This document shows positions 26,671-35,107 of a stretch of 56,036 bases of DNA, in pieces; position 1 is the first letter of the stretch, and each line of letters opens with the position of its first letter. The position numbers were made by a program, and so were the translations under genes. Origin of the DNA: Promethearchaeota archaeon (GTDB taxonomy: Archaea > Asgardarchaeota > Lokiarchaeia > Sigynarchaeales > SOKP01); the NCBI GenBank assembly GCA_019057975.1, contig JAHLWJ010000001.1:1-56036 (forward strand), written 5' to 3'. The notes below the pieces were generated by a model that was not told the origin of the DNA, searched no databases, and saw nothing but the letters and a program-made list of their open reading frames with translations.

Positions 26671-27558
26671 ATGGAAATAGAATCAGATTTAAGTAATTTT
26701 TCAAATTCATGCCCTGAATGTGGGGGCAAGGTCATACCACTCCATGAAAGGGGAGAAATTGTTTGTGGACAATGTGGATTGGTCATAAGTGAACGAATTG
26801 TAGATATTTCTCATAGTGGTAAAAGGGCATTTACTAAACAGGAAAAAGAAAATAGAGAAAGAACAGGCTCTCCCATTTCAATTCTATTACCAGATATGGG
26901 TTTAAGCACAATAATAGATAAATCTAACATTCAAAGCCCTGATTTGAAACGAGCTGCTAAATGGAATTCCAGAATGACATGGGATAAGCGAAATATGTTA
27001 ATAGCGACAACAGAATTAAAAAGAATTGGGAGTAATTTAAACTTACCTAACCATGTAAAGAAAGCAGCCATACGGCTTTATATTGAGGCTTTTAAAAAGA
27101 AACTTCTTAGGGGAAGGTCAATTAATGGAATGGTTGCTGCTTGCTTGTATTTTGCTTGTAGAGAAAGAAAAATACCCCGAACTCTACAAGAGATCCTGGA
27201 ACAAACATCCATAAGTGCGAAAAATGTTAGAAGATGTTATAGAACTTTAATCAGAGAACTAAATTTAAAAGTCCCTTCCACTGATCCAATTTCTCTTATT
27301 CCGCGCTTTATTGCAGAGTTAGAGCTAGATACGGATGCAGAGAATAGCACAATTAAGATTTTGCAAACGTTCATATCAAGGTTTTCTACTTCTGGAAAAG
27401 ATCCAAAAGGATTATGCGCGGGAGCATTATACTTAGTTTGTAAAATGAAGGATAAGCGAATATCACAGAAAGAGATTGCAAATTTAGTTGGGGTAACTGA
27501 GGTAACCCTTCGCTCAAGATATAAAGAACTGATTAAAATGCTAAATATTATGGTATGA
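26671..27558 (+). CDS. tfb: transcription initiation factor TFB (TFIIB homologue)
   Basis: At 295 residues this TFB is complete. The zinc ribbon is CPECGGKV...CGQCGLV near residues 14-38. The B-reader/linker follows (GKRAFTKQEKENRERTGSP), then two cyclin repeats (about 100-190 and 197-290) with ARERK-like ACRERKIPRTLQEI and a terminal helix-turn-helix KEIANLVGVTEVTLRSRYKEL. It recruits RNA polymerase to TBP-bound TATA promoters and reads the BRE. It is more canonical than the second TFB at 50267-51292 and is probably the housekeeping factor. Confidence 0.95.
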   Translation: MEIESDLSNFSNSCPECGGKVIPLHERGEIVCGQCGLVISERIVDISHSGKRAFTKQEKENRERTGSPISILLPDMGLSTIIDKSNIQSPDLKRAAKWNSRMTWDKRNMLIATTELKRIGSNLNLPNHVKKAAIRLYIEAFKKKLLRGRSINGMVAACLYFACRERKIPRTLQEILEQTSISAKNVRRCYRTLIRELNLKVPSTDPISLIPRFIAELELDTDAENSTIKILQTFISRFSTSGKDPKGLCAGALYLVCKMKDKRISQKEIANLVGVTEVTLRSRYKELIKMLNIMV

Positions 27559-27587
27559 TTTTAAATTAAAAATAAATTTTATTTTTA

Positions 27588-28166
27588 TTATTCTTTTTTT
27601 ATCATTAATTTTAGGAAATCAGGTAATGTTAGCAAATAGCCTTGAGCATTTGGAAGCTGATTTTTAATCTTGATAAATAATTGAGAATAATTTTCTGCTC
27701 GGTCTTTTTGTTTTAATACATCATTTCGTGTTTGTTCTCGAATAGATTCAACAGGGATTCCTCTCATTACTGTACGAGCGGGGATTGTTAATCCAGGTGG
27801 GACTTGGCTTCCATTCATAATGATGACTCCTTCACCTATCGAGGCATCTTCATAGATTAAGGTTCCTTCCTTTATTTGTACATAGTCTTCCATGAAACAC
27901 CCTAGTAATGCGACTCCGGATTCAATTATACAGTATCTACCAATATTAATAGAACTTCTTTGAGATCGCGTTAACATCATTACTCCATTAAAAATTGTCG
28001 AATATTCGCCTATGATAATTGGTGAATTTTCTGCCCGAATGATTGAGCCTGGCCATATAATTGCATTATCGTTTATTTTTATATCTCCAATTAAAGTACT
28101 TTGAGGGCTAACATAAGAATTTGGACTTATCTCGGGTTTTTTCCCATTATATTCAATTATAGGCAT
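27588..28166 (-). CDS. gamma-carbonic-anhydrase-like hexapeptide-repeat protein
   Basis: This 192-residue left-handed beta-helix protein of the gamma-carbonic anhydrase/YrdA family opens with NAIIWPGSIIRAENSPIIIG and has the MRGIPVESIREQTRND tail helix typical of that family. The three zinc-binding His of active enzymes are not where expected: the region reads LTRSQRSSINIG and later ALLGCFMEDYVQIKEG. It is therefore probably inactive as a carbonic anhydrase and may act as a scaffold or acyltransferase-like protein. Confidence 0.8.
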   Translation of the reverse strand: MPIIEYNGKKPEISPNSYVSPQSTLIGDIKINDNAIIWPGSIIRAENSPIIIGEYSTIFNGVMMLTRSQRSSINIGRYCIIESGVALLGCFMEDYVQIKEGTLIYEDASIGEGVIIMNGSQVPPGLTIPARTVMRGIPVESIREQTRNDVLKQKDRAENYSQLFIKIKNQLPNAQGYLLTLPDFLKLMIKKE

Positions 28167-28296
28167 ATTAATTTCACTAAAAATATACTGAATAAGATAA
28201 AAAATAATAGCTGTTTAAAGACAAATTATCTCTCAATAAATTTAAACTTTTATTTGGGAATTATTGAGTCTTTTTATTCTGATTGTAAATGAATCT

Positions 28297-29112
28297 TTAA
28301 AAATAAATTCTAAACGGGTCAAAAGATTCAAATAATGTAAATTCTACATAGGGAAACTCTAAACTCAAGATATTACATAATTTTTTCAAGGCGAGAATTT
28401 CTATTTTATAATGTGAAGTCTCAATTATGGTAAGTCCTATATCTCTACTATAAATAGCACCAAAATAGTCAATTCTTCCAGTGATATAACAATCACAATC
28501 CAGAGCCGAAGCTTTTCTTAGATATAATAGATTTGGGGTATCTCCTCCAACAATACAAATTGTTTTGATTAATTTTTTGAGATCGCCCACATATGAGACA
28601 TGAGTTAAATCTAAGTGTGTTTTAATTCTTTTAATTAAATCTTCTAAAGTCATTTTTTGGTCATTATTCAAATAATATTTTGGAGTACATATCCGCCCTA
28701 TTGGAATTTTTATTCCTTTATTATTTTTTATGTCAAATGTTCTTTCTAAATTCAAGTAGAGTGCATTTGCTATTGTTTCCGATACTCCTCCTTCTGCTGC
28801 GATGAATGAAGAGTTTAATACAAATATTGCAATTGGATATTTAGTCAGCAAAGTTAATTTATTTATTAAATCCTGATTAAATTTATTAATTGAGTTATTA
28901 ATTAAACCATGATGGGAGATTATTAGATTAACTTTATTTTTTAGAGCAAAATGTAATGCTTCAATACTTAAATCTACGGTTAGCATTACTTTTTTTATTG
29001 ATTTATTGACTTTTTTCTGATTATATTGAAAGCCATAAATCTCTGAATTTAATTTATATATCTTGGGAGATAATTTATTTATTAAAATTGATTGTATTTC
29101 TTGAAAAAACAT
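28297..29112 (-). CDS. NIF3/DUF34 dinuclear-metal protein
   Basis: This 271-residue NIF3-like protein has the metal-binding LIISHHGLI near residue 60, the GGVSETIANAL segment near residue 107, CIVGGD near residue 184, and the late TIIETSHYKIEILALKKL containing the third His with Glu near residue 233. The family forms toroidal hexamers with two metals per site. It was once annotated GTP cyclohydrolase type 2, and its physiological role is still unsettled. It is divergent from the HIT gene (131-base gap). Confidence 0.87.
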   Translation of the reverse strand: MFFQEIQSILINKLSPKIYKLNSEIYGFQYNQKKVNKSIKKVMLTVDLSIEALHFALKNKVNLIISHHGLINNSINKFNQDLINKLTLLTKYPIAIFVLNSSFIAAEGGVSETIANALYLNLERTFDIKNNKGIKIPIGRICTPKYYLNNDQKMTLEDLIKRIKTHLDLTHVSYVGDLKKLIKTICIVGGDTPNLLYLRKASALDCDCYITGRIDYFGAIYSRDIGLTIIETSHYKIEILALKKLCNILSLEFPYVEFTLFESFDPFRIYF

Positions 29113-29243
29113 AATAATCAGTGTCTCTCAATTATAATGTGAAAAATTTTTATAATTTAATATGATAAAACTCAGTAATGGTTTTTTAATTTAGATTAGA
29201 AAAAAAAAATTAAGATTATCTAAAATAAAAAGGGTTTAAAATA

Positions 29244-29657
29244 ATGAGAAGTGAAGATTGTGTATTTTGTAAAATTATTAGGAGAGAAATTCCATCAAAG
29301 ATTGTATATGAAAATAATCTAAATCTTGCATTTTTAGATATTTCCCCTATTTCAAAAGGTCATACGATAGTAATACCAAAGTATCATTATTCTACACTAG
29401 AAGATATTCCGGATAATGAACTAACCGAGCTTTATAAAGTAGTGAAAAAAATTGCAACGGTGATCCATGAAAAATTACAAATTGATGGATATAATATCCT
29501 TCAAAATAATTTTACAGCCGCAGGTCAGGTAATAAAACATTTTCATGTTCATATAATTCCAAGAAATTTTGATGATGATAAATTCAGAGTTAAAATACCT
29601 AGAAAACAGGCGGCTGAAGCAGATCTTAACAATGTTCTAAATAAACTGGAACTTTAA
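29244..29657 (+). CDS. HIT family nucleotide hydrolase/transferase
   Basis: This 137-residue histidine-triad protein has the N-terminal zinc-type CVFCKIIRREIPSK, DISPISKGHTIVIPK near residue 33, and the catalytic triad HFHVHIIP near residue 97. HIT proteins cleave phosphoramidates such as AMP-lysine or AMP-NH2. It could clean up adenylated by-products, and conceivably AMPylation products, though there is no sign of a link with Fic. A good length match to the HinT branch. Confidence 0.95.
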   Translation: MRSEDCVFCKIIRREIPSKIVYENNLNLAFLDISPISKGHTIVIPKYHYSTLEDIPDNELTELYKVVKKIATVIHEKLQIDGYNILQNNFTAAGQVIKHFHVHIIPRNFDDDKFRVKIPRKQAAEADLNNVLNKLEL

Positions 29658-29681
29658 AATTTTAATTAACTATGTTTTTTT

Positions 29682-29710
29682 TTTAGTTTAGTTTAGTTTA
29701 GTTTAGTTTA
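29682..29710 (+). repeat. TTTAG pentanucleotide tandem repeat (5.8 copies)
   Basis: Five exact TTTAG units and a final TTTA lie directly after an oligo-T run and end 28 bases before the ATG of the Flp-like pilin gene. The tract sits where the promoter or 5' leader of the pilin is expected, so a change in copy number would alter promoter spacing. Confidence 0.85.
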
Positions 29711-29738
29711 AAAGGTTAGTTTTGAATAAAAAATAAGA

Positions 29739-29939
29739 ATGAACATTAAAAGCTTTCTTAAGAAATTAGGTTCTGCAATCAGAAAATTCTTTTCTGATGA
29801 ATATGGAGGAAATCTTGTAGAATATGCTTTACTCATTGGCTTTGGTCTTTTTATCTTCTTTATTATTACAGGAGTAATTACGTCTATTCTTGATTGGACA
29901 GTTGGATTGTCAAATGATTTTTTGGATATTTTTGGATGA
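29739..29939 (+). CDS. Flp/type IVb-pilin-like protein
   Basis: This 66-residue protein resembles Flp pilins. A short basic leader ending DEYG is followed by GNLVEYALLIGFGLFIF, fitting prepilin-peptidase cleavage at G|G with Glu at +5 and Tyr at +6, as in bacterial G|ATAIEYGL. The mature part is one hydrophobic helix plus a short tail. A prepilin-peptidase-like gene occurs at 45518-46186 and pilus assembly genes at 39893-44032, so this may be a structural subunit. The assignment rests on motif alone because the gene is very short. Confidence 0.65.
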   Translation: MNIKSFLKKLGSAIRKFFSDEYGGNLVEYALLIGFGLFIFFIITGVITSILDWTVGLSNDFLDIFG

Positions 29940-29960
29940 TTATTAGATAATTATAACAAT

Positions 29961-30341
29961 CTAAATCAAATTTTTATTTTTAATGATCTTATTGTCTATA
30001 AACATAAAATTAAATTTCTCTCCCCAATCATCAAGTTTACTTATTACAAAATCAGTGTCCAAATTTAAATGTTCTATAAATACATCAAAAGGTATTTTAT
30101 CTGCTCTTTTCAAATATTTACTTATTTTTTTATTTAATTCATTTTGTTCAGGTGGTTTTTCTTTTCTTTTCCTCGTCCTTAATTTTTCTAATAAAGGATC
30201 ATTTTTACTATCATTAAAAAAATATTCTACAATATTACTAATTACTTGTGCTCTTGTTGCGCCAAAAACATCTACAAGTTCTTCAATTAGCTTCATATAG
30301 CTATTGTTTAAGGTTACTGTGGTCCTTGAAGTCTCAGTCAT
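29961..30341 (-). CDS. ribbon-helix-helix-type DNA-binding protein
   Basis: This 126-residue protein has an N-terminal CopG/RHH-like fold: a strand TSRTTVTLNNSYMKLI followed by helices ELVDVFGATRAQVISNIVEYF. A charged linker (LRTRKRKEKPPEQNE) leads to a C-terminal domain I do not recognise. RHH proteins bind DNA as dimers through the strand. It converges with the pilin gene 22 bases away, which makes the pilin a possible target; that is inference. Confidence 0.7.
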   Translation of the reverse strand: MTETSRTTVTLNNSYMKLIEELVDVFGATRAQVISNIVEYFFNDSKNDPLLEKLRTRKRKEKPPEQNELNKKISKYLKRADKIPFDVFIEHLNLDTDFVISKLDDWGEKFNFMFIDNKIIKNKNLI

Positions 30342-30549
30342 TTTTGTGATTTAAAAAATTATGATCCGATTTTTTAATAACTTTCTTCGTTTTTAAAGTT
30401 TAGTGCTTATTGATGATAATAATGCATAAATAAACATCATTTATATATTATTTGTGATTAATATGATCAAAGAACAAATTCTTAACATTTAAATTAAAAA
30501 GTCGAATATTTGTCGTTTTTGAATTTATTAAATAAAAGAGGAATAAATT

Positions 30550-30804
30550 ATGGCTAATGGAATTATTATTGAGAAATTTTCTAAATCAAAAGATTTTTTA
30601 TCCCCAATTCAATACAATCTACTAAAAACTTTGGATATGGTTGGGGCTTCTACCCGTAAAAACTTAGTAAAACAACTTAATACACCAAGAACAACAATCT
30701 ACGATAATTTAGTGAAACTTCAAAAAAGGAAATTAATAGAAAAATTCTCTCGTATTGATGGTAAAAGAGGACGCCCTTTAGTTTTTTGGAAATTAAAAAC
30801 CTAA
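30550..30804 (+). CDS. small winged-helix DNA-binding protein
   Basis: This 84-residue protein consists of one winged helix: LSPIQYNLLKTLDMVG, then the recognition region STRKNLVKQLNTPRTTIYDNLVKLQKRKLIEKF and a basic wing DGKRGRPLVFWKL. It resembles MarR/TrmB-type domains without an effector domain. It lies beside the ORB-like pair at 30858-31042, so a link to replication control is possible but unproved. RBS GAGGAAT precedes the ATG. Confidence 0.82.
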   Translation: MANGIIIEKFSKSKDFLSPIQYNLLKTLDMVGASTRKNLVKQLNTPRTTIYDNLVKLQKRKLIEKFSRIDGKRGRPLVFWKLKT

Positions 30805-30857
30805 TATAACCAAGTTTACCTATTTTTTATTATTTTTTTTTATATTTGAGATTATAT

Positions 30858-30880
30858 ACTCCTTTATTTCCATTGGAAAT
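30858..30880 (-). other. ORB-like element 1 (origin recognition box)
   Basis: Read on the minus strand, this is TTTCCAATGGAAATAAAGGAG: the short inverted repeat followed by an A-rich spacer and G-string that define archaeal origin recognition boxes bound by Orc1/Cdc6. It agrees with element 2 at 19 of 23 positions and points the opposite way. Confidence 0.6.
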
Positions 30881-31019
30881 TTTATTTAGAATAGTTAAAA
30901 ATAAAAAATTTGTATTATATTATAGAATAGGGCCCCAGTAAAAAATTATTCTTTCTTATTTAAATAAATTTATTAAAAATTTAACAAGATTAAATCTCAC
31001 TTCTTCAGTTATGAAAAGT
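30881..31019. other. AT-rich spacer of a candidate replication origin
   Basis: About 140 bases almost free of G and C, apart from a GGGCCCC patch at 30930-30936, lie between two inverted ORB-like boxes in a convergent intergenic region. The layout matches a duplex-unwinding element flanked by Orc1/Cdc6 boxes. No gene is seen here. Confidence 0.5.
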
Positions 31020-31042
31020 TTTTCCAGTGGAAACAGAGGAGT
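31020..31042 (+). other. ORB-like element 2 (origin recognition box)
   Basis: TTTCCAGTGGAAACAGAGGAG closely matches the archaeal ORB core (TTCCAGTGGAAAC followed by an A/G-rich stretch). With element 1 it forms an outward-facing pair on either side of AT-rich DNA. The box lies 47 bases from the end of the ABCE1 gene. Confidence 0.65.
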
Positions 31043-31089
31043 ATAAAAAAATGAGTTAATACAATCTAAATTAATAGCAAAGATTATTT

Positions 31090-32907
31090 TTATTTTGGAA
31101 TGTAATAGAATTCATTTATTCTTTTTTGGTAAGTATCCTTATTACTTCCTAATTTATTTACTCGTGGTCTTTTTGTTATCGAATCTCTCCTAAAAGTAAT
31201 CCCCATAATTTTTAAAAACGTATTAAATCCATCTCTTAAACTTTGCGGTGCCATAGCTTTCCCTTCTAGCCCTGGAATACCATCAAATACTAAGATTGAG
31301 TCAGCAATAAAATCTTGCGTTATAATATCATGTTCTACAACAAACCCAGCTTTTTTCAATTCTTCAATTGATTTTCTTAAAAGTTGAGCGACCTGTAACC
31401 TCATCTCGACATCTAAAAATGCAGAGGGTTCATCTAAAAGATAAATATCAGCTTCCGTTGTTAAACATTTTGCTATTGCTACTCTTTGTAGTTCTCCACC
31501 GCTTAATTCCGAAATATTACGTTCCCTGATATCTTCCAGAAGCAAACTATTAATCAATCGTTTTTTAAAAGATTGACTGAGATGAGGGGCCAATTTTATT
31601 TGAGTAATAAGATCAGAAACTAATTTGTCCTCTTCCATTTTTATGTATTGAGATTTTACTGAGACTGATAACTTGCCATTAATATCATTACCTTTATCAT
31701 CTTCATGATTTTCTGTAATAGCTCTATTAGCTATCATATTTATAAATGTAGTTTTTCCTATTCCATTAGGCCCCAAAATCCCTATGATCTCCCCAGAATG
31801 AATTTCACTGCCAGAAGTGGTCAATTTGAAATTGCCTAGAGAAACTTGAATATCATCATAAGAGAAAATGACATTCCCAGAACCAAAAAGAGATTCTTGG
31901 GGGGGACGTTCATGAAATAATATTGGTTCTTCTCTAAATTTCACATTTTCATCTTTAATATATCCATTTAAATAAATATTAATGCCAACTCTTACTCCTT
32001 GAGGATGAGAAATAATTCCATAAACTCCAGGTTCTCCATACAAAACTGAGACATAATCACTAAGATAATCTAATATTGCTAAATCGTGTTCTACAACTAT
32101 TATCGTTTTATTTTCTGCTGGTAAAGTTCTGATTAATTTGGCTGTATTGATTCTTTCACTAACGTCCAAAAATGAGCTTGGTTCATCAAACAAATATACA
32201 TCCCCATCTTTAAGGAAAGCCGCGGCAATAGCTACTCTTTGAAGTTCTCCGCCTGATAATACTGAAATGTCTCTCTCTAAAATTTCTGTTAGGTTTAATT
32301 TCTCAGTAATTTGATCTAACTTTTCTATATCATCTCCTTTACTTAAAAGATCAACCACTCTTCCAGTTACATATTTTGGGATTATAGTTATATTTTGAGG
32401 TTTATATACAATATTTAATTTATTTTCTTTAAGATCTATAAAATATTGATGTAATTCTGAGCCTTTAAAGTGATTAATAATTTGCTTCCAATCAGGAGCG
32501 TTATCTCCAAATTTACCAAGATTTAATTTTATTTCATTTGATAATATTTTCAACATGGTGCTTTTCCCTATTCCATTTTGACCAATTAACCCTAGAACCT
32601 TTCCCTTTTTGGGGATTGCCATACGAAAGAGTGAAAATTGATCTGGTCCATAACGATAAGAAATTTGATTTTCTAAAGGATCTGGCAAATTTACAATGCT
32701 AATCGCCTTAAATGGGCATTTTTTAACACAAATACCCTCCCCTGAACAGAGACTTTCTGTAATTATTACATATTTCTCATCAGGGCTTAGAACTATGGTT
32801 TCATCTCCTGTTCTCACCCTAGGGCAATATTTTATACATGGTTTTTCTCCATAGGGGCTACATTTATTTGGTTTACAAAAATCCCTATTTAGAACAGCGA
32901 TCCTCAT
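31090..32907 (-). CDS. ribosome recycling ATPase ABCE1/Rli1
   Basis: At 605 residues this is full-length ABCE1, which splits ribosomes after termination with aRF1/Pelota. The N-terminal iron-sulfur domain has CKPNKCSPYGEKPCIKYCP near residue 11 and CSGEGICVKKCPFKA near residue 55. The two nucleotide-binding domains have Walker A GQNGIGKST (about 108) and GPNGIGKTT (about 376), the signature LSGGELQRVAIA twice, and Walker B YLFDEPSSFLD and YLLDEPSAFLD. The unusual in-tandem twin ATP sites and FeS domain make the call secure. It starts at ATG. Confidence 0.97.
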   Translation of the reverse strand: MRIAVLNRDFCKPNKCSPYGEKPCIKYCPRVRTGDETIVLSPDEKYVIITESLCSGEGICVKKCPFKAISIVNLPDPLENQISYRYGPDQFSLFRMAIPKKGKVLGLIGQNGIGKSTMLKILSNEIKLNLGKFGDNAPDWKQIINHFKGSELHQYFIDLKENKLNIVYKPQNITIIPKYVTGRVVDLLSKGDDIEKLDQITEKLNLTEILERDISVLSGGELQRVAIAAAFLKDGDVYLFDEPSSFLDVSERINTAKLIRTLPAENKTIIVVEHDLAILDYLSDYVSVLYGEPGVYGIISHPQGVRVGINIYLNGYIKDENVKFREEPILFHERPPQESLFGSGNVIFSYDDIQVSLGNFKLTTSGSEIHSGEIIGILGPNGIGKTTFINMIANRAITENHEDDKGNDINGKLSVSVKSQYIKMEEDKLVSDLITQIKLAPHLSQSFKKRLINSLLLEDIRERNISELSGGELQRVAIAKCLTTEADIYLLDEPSAFLDVEMRLQVAQLLRKSIEELKKAGFVVEHDIITQDFIADSILVFDGIPGLEGKAMAPQSLRDGFNTFLKIMGITFRRDSITKRPRVNKLGSNKDTYQKRINEFYYIPK

Positions 32908-33079
32908 TATTTAACTCCCTTTCACATAAATTTAAAAATGCTTAATAAATTATCTGTAGTTAAATAAACTATTATACAAGATAAGAAAAGTCTTTTGTTA
33001 TAGTTATAAACTAAAAGGGTAAATATATTATTTTTTATTCATTAAATCAATAAAGAATAGACTAAATAGTGAAGAGAAT

Positions 33080-34783
33080 TTGAATGAAGATTTTCCAATT
33101 CATTGGTTAGATGAAATAATTGAAAAAATTTTAAAGAGAAATGAAGTTTTAATAACATTGGCAACCGGAAAAACACCTTCTGGATTCATTCATCTTGGAA
33201 TATTGCGAGAAATCATCATTTGTGATTCAATAAGAAGAATCCTCGAAGAAAGAGGTAGCAATGTTAGATTTTTTCTATTCTTTGATAGTTTAGACGCTGC
33301 TAAAAGATTTCCAGAATATATTGATCAAGAATTTCAAAATAAACATTTAGGTAAACCCTTTTCTTATATACCCTGCCCATTTCAGGATTGTCAATGTGAA
33401 AGCTATGCACACCATTTTGGAAATAATTTATTATCGACGTTTCCTGATTTTGGGATAAAAACAGAGATAATATGGACTCATGAATTATATGAGACTAAGG
33501 AAATGCAAAATAAGATTAAAATTGCGTTAGATCATACAGAAAAAATCAAAGAAACTATACGAAAATACATTATGCCAACTTTGAATGATGAAAAGAAAGC
33601 AAAATTTATAGAAATGCAAAAAAGTTGGATGCCTGTTATGGTAGTATGTGAAAAATGTGATAAAATTCAACATCTGGAAGAAGATGGAACAATTAAACCA
33701 AATCGAGTAATTAAATATTTGGGAGATGAACAAAAGGTAACCTATTCATGTAATTCCTGTGGTTATACAGGAGAAATATCCCTTTACAGTGGTAGGTTAA
33801 AATTAAACTGGCGTGTCGATTGGCCAGCGAAATGGGCCCTTTATAAAACAACATGTGAACCCGCAGGTAAGGATCATAGTGTTAAAGGTGGAGCTTATGA
33901 TACAGGATTAGAATTATGCAAAGAATTATATAATTTTATTGGACCTATTAAAGTCCCCTATGAATGGTTGAGATTAGGTGATCGAGATATGAAAACCTCT
34001 AAGGGTATCGTTTTTACGCCAAAAAAATATCTAGAAATCGCGGATCCAGAAGTATTTAGGACAATTATTTTAAGAACTAACCCTTTAAAGCATATATCAT
34101 TTAGAACTGAAGAAATTCCACAATATTACGATTTTTATGAAAGGATGGAAGAAAAATATTTCTCAGGAGTTAAAGGAGGGGAATCAGTTAATAATGAATT
34201 ACAATATATTTTTCCTTTAACCCAGATTCATGAGATACCTAATGAAAAATCCATAAAGTTACCATTTAAGTTATTGATTTTTCTTTCACAAGTTCAGAAC
34301 ATTTTAAGCATAGAAAAATTATATGAAAAGGCAAAAGAAGCATCTCTTTCAGAAAATTTTGAAGAATCAATTACAATGGAACAATTTAAAAAATTAATCA
34401 GACAAACAACTAATTGGCTTAATACTGTGAAAGAAGCCATTGAAACAGAAAAGAATAATAAAGTTAAAAATGAAATACTAAGAAAAATAAACATATTCAC
34501 CATCCCAGAAGAAGTTAATGATAATATATTAAGCTCATTAACAGATACCCAAAAAGAAGGTATTAAATTATTAAGAAACTATATCTCTAAAGAGGAACAT
34601 TTAGACTCTGATATGATCCAGAATAGAATTTTTACCATCGCAAATGATGATCTGAAACTACCACCACGTAAAATGTTTGAAGTAATCTATCAAGTTATTC
34701 TTGGAAAAAAGTCGGGTCCGAGATTGGGATCATTTTTATCCTTATTAGATAAACAATGGTTATTAGAAAGATTAAATATCTAA
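33080..34783 (+). CDS. lysS: class I lysyl-tRNA synthetase
   Basis: This 567-residue class I LysRS is the type found in most archaea. The HIGH-like motif is PSGFIHLG near residue 32, followed by the expected FFLFFDSLDAAKRFP. A zinc-binding insert has CEKC and CNSCGY near residues 191-223, and the KMSKS-like loop is MKTSKG near residue 304. The C-terminal helical anticodon-binding bundle extends to the end. Translation starts at TTG. It is divergent from the ABCE1 gene, with a 172-base promoter region between. Confidence 0.95.
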   Translation: MNEDFPIHWLDEIIEKILKRNEVLITLATGKTPSGFIHLGILREIIICDSIRRILEERGSNVRFFLFFDSLDAAKRFPEYIDQEFQNKHLGKPFSYIPCPFQDCQCESYAHHFGNNLLSTFPDFGIKTEIIWTHELYETKEMQNKIKIALDHTEKIKETIRKYIMPTLNDEKKAKFIEMQKSWMPVMVVCEKCDKIQHLEEDGTIKPNRVIKYLGDEQKVTYSCNSCGYTGEISLYSGRLKLNWRVDWPAKWALYKTTCEPAGKDHSVKGGAYDTGLELCKELYNFIGPIKVPYEWLRLGDRDMKTSKGIVFTPKKYLEIADPEVFRTIILRTNPLKHISFRTEEIPQYYDFYERMEEKYFSGVKGGESVNNELQYIFPLTQIHEIPNEKSIKLPFKLLIFLSQVQNILSIEKLYEKAKEASLSENFEESITMEQFKKLIRQTTNWLNTVKEAIETEKNNKVKNEILRKINIFTIPEEVNDNILSSLTDTQKEGIKLLRNYISKEEHLDSDMIQNRIFTIANDDLKLPPRKMFEVIYQVILGKKSGPRLGSFLSLLDKQWLLERLNI

Positions 34784-34821
34784 TATTAAATGGGTGTTAA
34801 AGTGTACCCTTATAAACAGAA

Positions 34822-34992
34822 TTAATTCTTCTTCCTTTTGAATAATTTTCTTTTTTTCTTTTCTTTTAATTTTTTATAGCATTCAGAACAATAAGTATAA
34901 GCTTCAGTAATCATTTCTTCGCATTGTTTACAATGTTTATGGGGGTAAATATAAGGCTCTACTTTTTTTTTATATCTTTCGAATTTGCTCAA
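34822..34992 (-). CDS. short zinc-ribbon protein (DUF2116-like)
   Basis: This short reading frame encodes 56 residues from a TTG start preceded by a good AGGAGA site six bases upstream. The protein has HKHCKQCEEMITEAYTYCSE with a final Cys, giving C-x2-C and C-x2-C pairs, inside very basic ends (CYKKLKEKKKRKLFKRKKN). The HxHCxxC...YCS.EC pattern recalls DUF2116-type archaeal zinc ribbons. It converges with lysS (38-base gap). Confidence 0.65.
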   Translation of the reverse strand: MSKFERYKKKVEPYIYPHKHCKQCEEMITEAYTYCSECYKKLKEKKKRKLFKRKKN

Positions 34993-35107
34993 GTTTATTC
35001 TCCTGTTGTTTTAAATATAAAATATCTTATAGATTATATTTTTTTCACTCCATCTTTATCAATTGTGACTTGATAAAATATAGCATTTTTAAGTTGTTCT
35101 ACTATTT

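Noticed and set aside
29682..29710. Could the TTTAG tract be a CRISPR array or telomere-like repeat?
   Set aside because: The units are five bases with no spacers, and the tract is only 29 bases; it is a simple tandem repeat. I saw no CRISPR array in the window.
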